Positions 61,757 through 64,000 of a stretch of DNA of 64,000 nt are shown piece after piece; position 1 is the stretch's first letter; each line of letters begins with the position of its first letter. The stretch lies in contig CAVRAR010000001.1 of assembly GCA_963719005.1 (NCBI GenBank), positions 1 through 64,000 on the forward strand, given 5' to 3'. The position numbers and the translations under genes are program-made. The notes below the pieces were generated by a model. It was not told where the DNA came from, searched no databases, and worked only from the letters and a program-made list of their open reading frames with translations. The DNA comes from G963675935 sp963719005. GTDB lineage: Bacteria > Planctomycetota > Planctomycetia > Pirellulales > Thermoguttaceae.

Positions 61757-63572
61757 GCGGCGTCTGCGGCAGCGTCTTGAGGGCCTTGCGGGCATGACGC
61801 ACGGTGTCGGCGGCCCAGGGCTTATCGCGGTAGAGTTCCACAACCGCCTGATACATCGCCCTGGCTTGCTCCGGTTCGCTCTTCCGCACAGCATCGGCCG
61901 CGTTCAACCGATCTTGCAGTAAGGAGATCTGCTCGGCCGATCGCTTCTTGACCTCTTCGCGAAGCTGCGTCAGCCGCTGCCGGGCAAGAATGAGGCACAA
62001 CTCGTCTGGCCCTGGTTCGCGATTCGGTTGCCCGTACAAATCGACGATCGCCTGTAGCTTCGCCATGCCGACCTCGGGGTCGAGGTTCAGATAATGCAAC
62101 GCCTCGGTGTAAGCCCGCCCGATGGGGCTCATGTCGTTTTCGTCGGTCAGCCCCCTATCGAACCTGCGCTGCAAGTCGTCCAACTCGATCCTTTGCTGGT
62201 ACTTGCGATAGGTCTTGGCTCGCCGGTCGCTGGAGTAGCGATTGAGGAAGTCCTTGATATCGTCCTCGGCCCGGCGGATCGAGTTGATTGAATCGTCGGC
62301 AACGCTCGCGTCGATACGACCGGCCAGCGTGTTGGCCGTCGGCGGTTGCAGGAACCACCACACGCTGAATGCAATCAATATCAGCGCCATAACCAACGCC
62401 CCGGTCTGCCACGAAAACATCGGCGGCCGCTCCTCCTCGTCGACGTCCCCCAGTTCAGCCTCGCTGACCGCGATAAAGCGGCTCGGCGGAGATGCATCGC
62501 CGGGCAGGGGAGAAGCAGGCACGGAAGAAACGGGGGTGGGAGCCGGCTGCGGGCGATCCATCGGCAGCAACGACACGGAATCCGGGAAACGCTCCTGTTC
62601 TTGCCCCTGCGGCTCTCGTTTTTCACTCGGTCCGCCGAGATCGAGCGTGGCGGGGATGTCGTTCGGAGCCGACGCCGCCTCGGCCGGCAGCGGGGGCGGC
62701 GATTTGTCGGCATGGAACCAATCCGAGTTGGCCGCCAACGTCTCCGGATTGACGCTGAGGGCCTGCAACATCGTTTCCAGCCGCCGGGCAAGGACGTCGG
62801 CGTTCGGGATTCGCCGATTCGGCTCCTTCTCCAGCAGTTGGTTCAGAATTCGCTCGAACTCCTCGGGAACGTCCGTTACGTGCTGGCGAATCGGTTCCGG
62901 CTGCTCGTAGCGTTGTTTGTGCAGCATCTCGGGAAGCGATTTGCCCCGAAACAGCGGCCGCCGCGCCAACAGGGCGTACATCAGCGCCCCAAGGCTGTAC
63001 AGATCGGACCGCGCATCGACGGGCTGACCCGCGGCCTGCTCGGGCGCCATGTATTCGGCCGTGCCCAAGACGTTGCCGGCGCTGGTCAGCCGCGAGTAGC
63101 CGAACAGCCGCGCGATGCCGAAGTCGGAAAGCTTCACGCTGCCGTCGGCGGCCAAGAGCAGATTGCCCGGTTTGATGTCGCGGTGGATAACTCCGCGGTC
63201 GTGGGCATGGCGCAGCGCCCGGCACGTCTCGATGCCGATCCGCGTCACTTCGCGCCAATCGAAACGCCGGCCGCGCCGCAGTTCCTCCTCCAAACTGTTT
63301 CCATCGACCAGTTCCATCGCATAGAAGAGCAGCCCTTCCTGCTCGCCGAAGCCGAAGAGCCGAACGATGTTCGGGTGGTGGAGCTTGCGGAGCGTCTCGA
63401 TTTCGGCCTCGAACCGGCTGCGAAACCCCTCTTCACCAGCGAGGTCGGCTGAAAGAAGCTTGACGGCGGCCGCCTCGCGGGTCTCGCAGTGGACCGCCTT
63501 ATAGACCGCTCCCATGCCGCCGCGGCCAAGGGTGCCGACAATCTGGTAAGGACCGAGCCGTTCGATTTCCAT
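61749..63572 (-). CDS. Serine/threonine protein kinase (Pkn type)
   Basis: 607 aa. Kinase domain in residues 1-270: GTLGRGGMGAVYKAVH (P-loop), AAVKLL (Lys), HRDIKPGNLLL (catalytic), SDFGIA (DFG), GTAEYMAPEQAAG. A proline-rich linker follows, then one membrane helix (TGALVMALILIAFSVWWFLQ, about residue 405) and an outer helical C-terminus. Start MEIERLGPYQIVGTLGRGG. The stop lies in a palindromic repeat. Confidence 0.95.
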   Translation of the reverse strand: MEIERLGPYQIVGTLGRGGMGAVYKAVHCETREAAAVKLLSADLAGEEGFRSRFEAEIETLRKLHHPNIVRLFGFGEQEGLLFYAMELVDGNSLEEELRRGRRFDWREVTRIGIETCRALRHAHDRGVIHRDIKPGNLLLAADGSVKLSDFGIARLFGYSRLTSAGNVLGTAEYMAPEQAAGQPVDARSDLYSLGALMYALLARRPLFRGKSLPEMLHKQRYEQPEPIRQHVTDVPEEFERILNQLLEKEPNRRIPNADVLARRLETMLQALSVNPETLAANSDWFHADKSPPPLPAEAASAPNDIPATLDLGGPSEKREPQGQEQERFPDSVSLLPMDRPQPAPTPVSSVPASPLPGDASPPSRFIAVSEAELGDVDEEERPPMFSWQTGALVMALILIAFSVWWFLQPPTANTLAGRIDASVADDSINSIRRAEDDIKDFLNRYSSDRRAKTYRKYQQRIELDDLQRRFDRGLTDENDMSPIGRAYTEALHYLNLDPEVGMAKLQAIVDLYGQPNREPGPDELCLILARQRLTQLREEVKKRSAEQISLLQDRLNAADAVRKSEPEQARAMYQAVVELYRDKPWAADTVRHARKALKTLPQTPPF

Positions 63573-63963
63573 GCGAGGAAGGAGGGCAAGGATCGGGAGT
63601 TGGGGTTCAGAAAAACGCCTCGCGACTGCGGTCGCGAGGAGGCGCCACCGCAATCGCTTCCTCCCCCGAGTGTATCGCGCCGTCAGGCCCAATGCCATAG
63701 TCCGGGTGGCAAAGGAATCGGCGACCATGGGCAACATGGCCGCAACAGCCGGGGGCCAGCGGCCCGCGGAATGCGATTTTCCTCGTTCCGGCGGTCGTTA
63801 TCTGCAAACGGCTTTGTGGTATGATGGCCGTCGGCGGCCCCTGCCCCCACCCCCGCGAGCGCCGTCGCGGGGCGTTCTCGGTTGTCCAATTCCCGACGCC
63901 AATCTTCAGTGCTCAACTCTTGATCCCCAATCTGCAATCCACAATCAACAATCTCCAATTTCC
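63573..63963. other. Divergent intergenic region between kinase and truB
   Basis: Contains AACTCTTGATCCCC-type and CAATCCACAATCAACAATC-type filler close to the truB start, like the linker in the 52714 insertion. No gene seen. Confidence 0.5.
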
Positions 63964-64000
63964 ATGTCCCTCTGCGGGCTTCTCAATCTGAGCAAACCAG
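63964..64000 (+). CDS. truB: tRNA pseudouridine synthase B, first codons only
   Basis: The ATG at 63964 is followed by SLCGLLNLSKP, matching the conserved TruB start (xGLLNLxKPxGxTS). The gene runs off the right edge. TruB makes pseudouridine 55 in tRNA. Confidence 0.7.
   Translation, partial: MSLCGLLNLSKP

Overview
The window looks like a planctomycete chromosome (probably Pirellulales-like). Pointers are two PEP-CTERM proteins, a DUF1559 protein with a prepilin-type N-terminus, an ECF sigma factor next to a FecR/LamG anti-sigma-like gene, a Pkn-type Ser/Thr kinase, Uma2 and WbsX proteins, moderately high GC, and many REP-like palindromes between and inside genes.

Layout. 1-2324: a type I restriction-modification pair (hsdM, and hsdS running off the left edge), minus strand. 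2325-12216: accessory DNA with an IS3-family element (3244-4843), truncated genes and small membrane or secreted proteins, then a WbsX-like protein and a DUF1254/DUF1214 protein. 12217-21564: an apparently integrated element, almost entirely minus strand. A primase-like (AEP) protein and a P-loop ATPase bracket about a dozen small genes, several in ATGA-overlapping pairs. Four related hairpins sit in its intergenic spaces, 52-75 nt before the next start codon, and the primase leader can fold so as to hide its ribosome-binding site. This is the most novel-looking part of the window.

22549-31276 is ordinary chromosome: trmL; a c-di-AMP (ydaO/yuaA) riboswitch ahead of an APC-type transporter with a universal-stress-like C-terminus; and an assimilatory sulfate-reduction cluster (DUF2061, APS/PAPS reductase, sulfite reductase, and a three-domain Met8-CobA-HemD siroheme protein). 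The reductase needs siroheme, which the fused protein helps make.

31277-42675 is a repeat-rich, IS-battered region: 84-bp tandem repeats, a porin cut by a second IS3-family copy, an M41-like fragment, a plasmid-type module (two excisionase-like HTH proteins, three 10-bp iteron-like repeats, a RepA-like AAA gene cut by an IS66 element), an IS5-family element sitting in a gene that can be rebuilt exactly, a PEP-CTERM gene and a relic of a tRNA-Ser gene.

42676-64000 is mostly core chromosome: rmuC, Uma2, CHASE/HD-GYP, pyrF, a second decayed IS5 copy, PEP-CTERM, ndk, a frameshifted ECF sigma/FecR-LamG pair, DUF1559, marC, a UvrD-type helicase carrying a palindromic insertion, an antitoxin-like/HhH-like fusion, an EF-G homologue, a Ser/Thr kinase and the first codons of truB.
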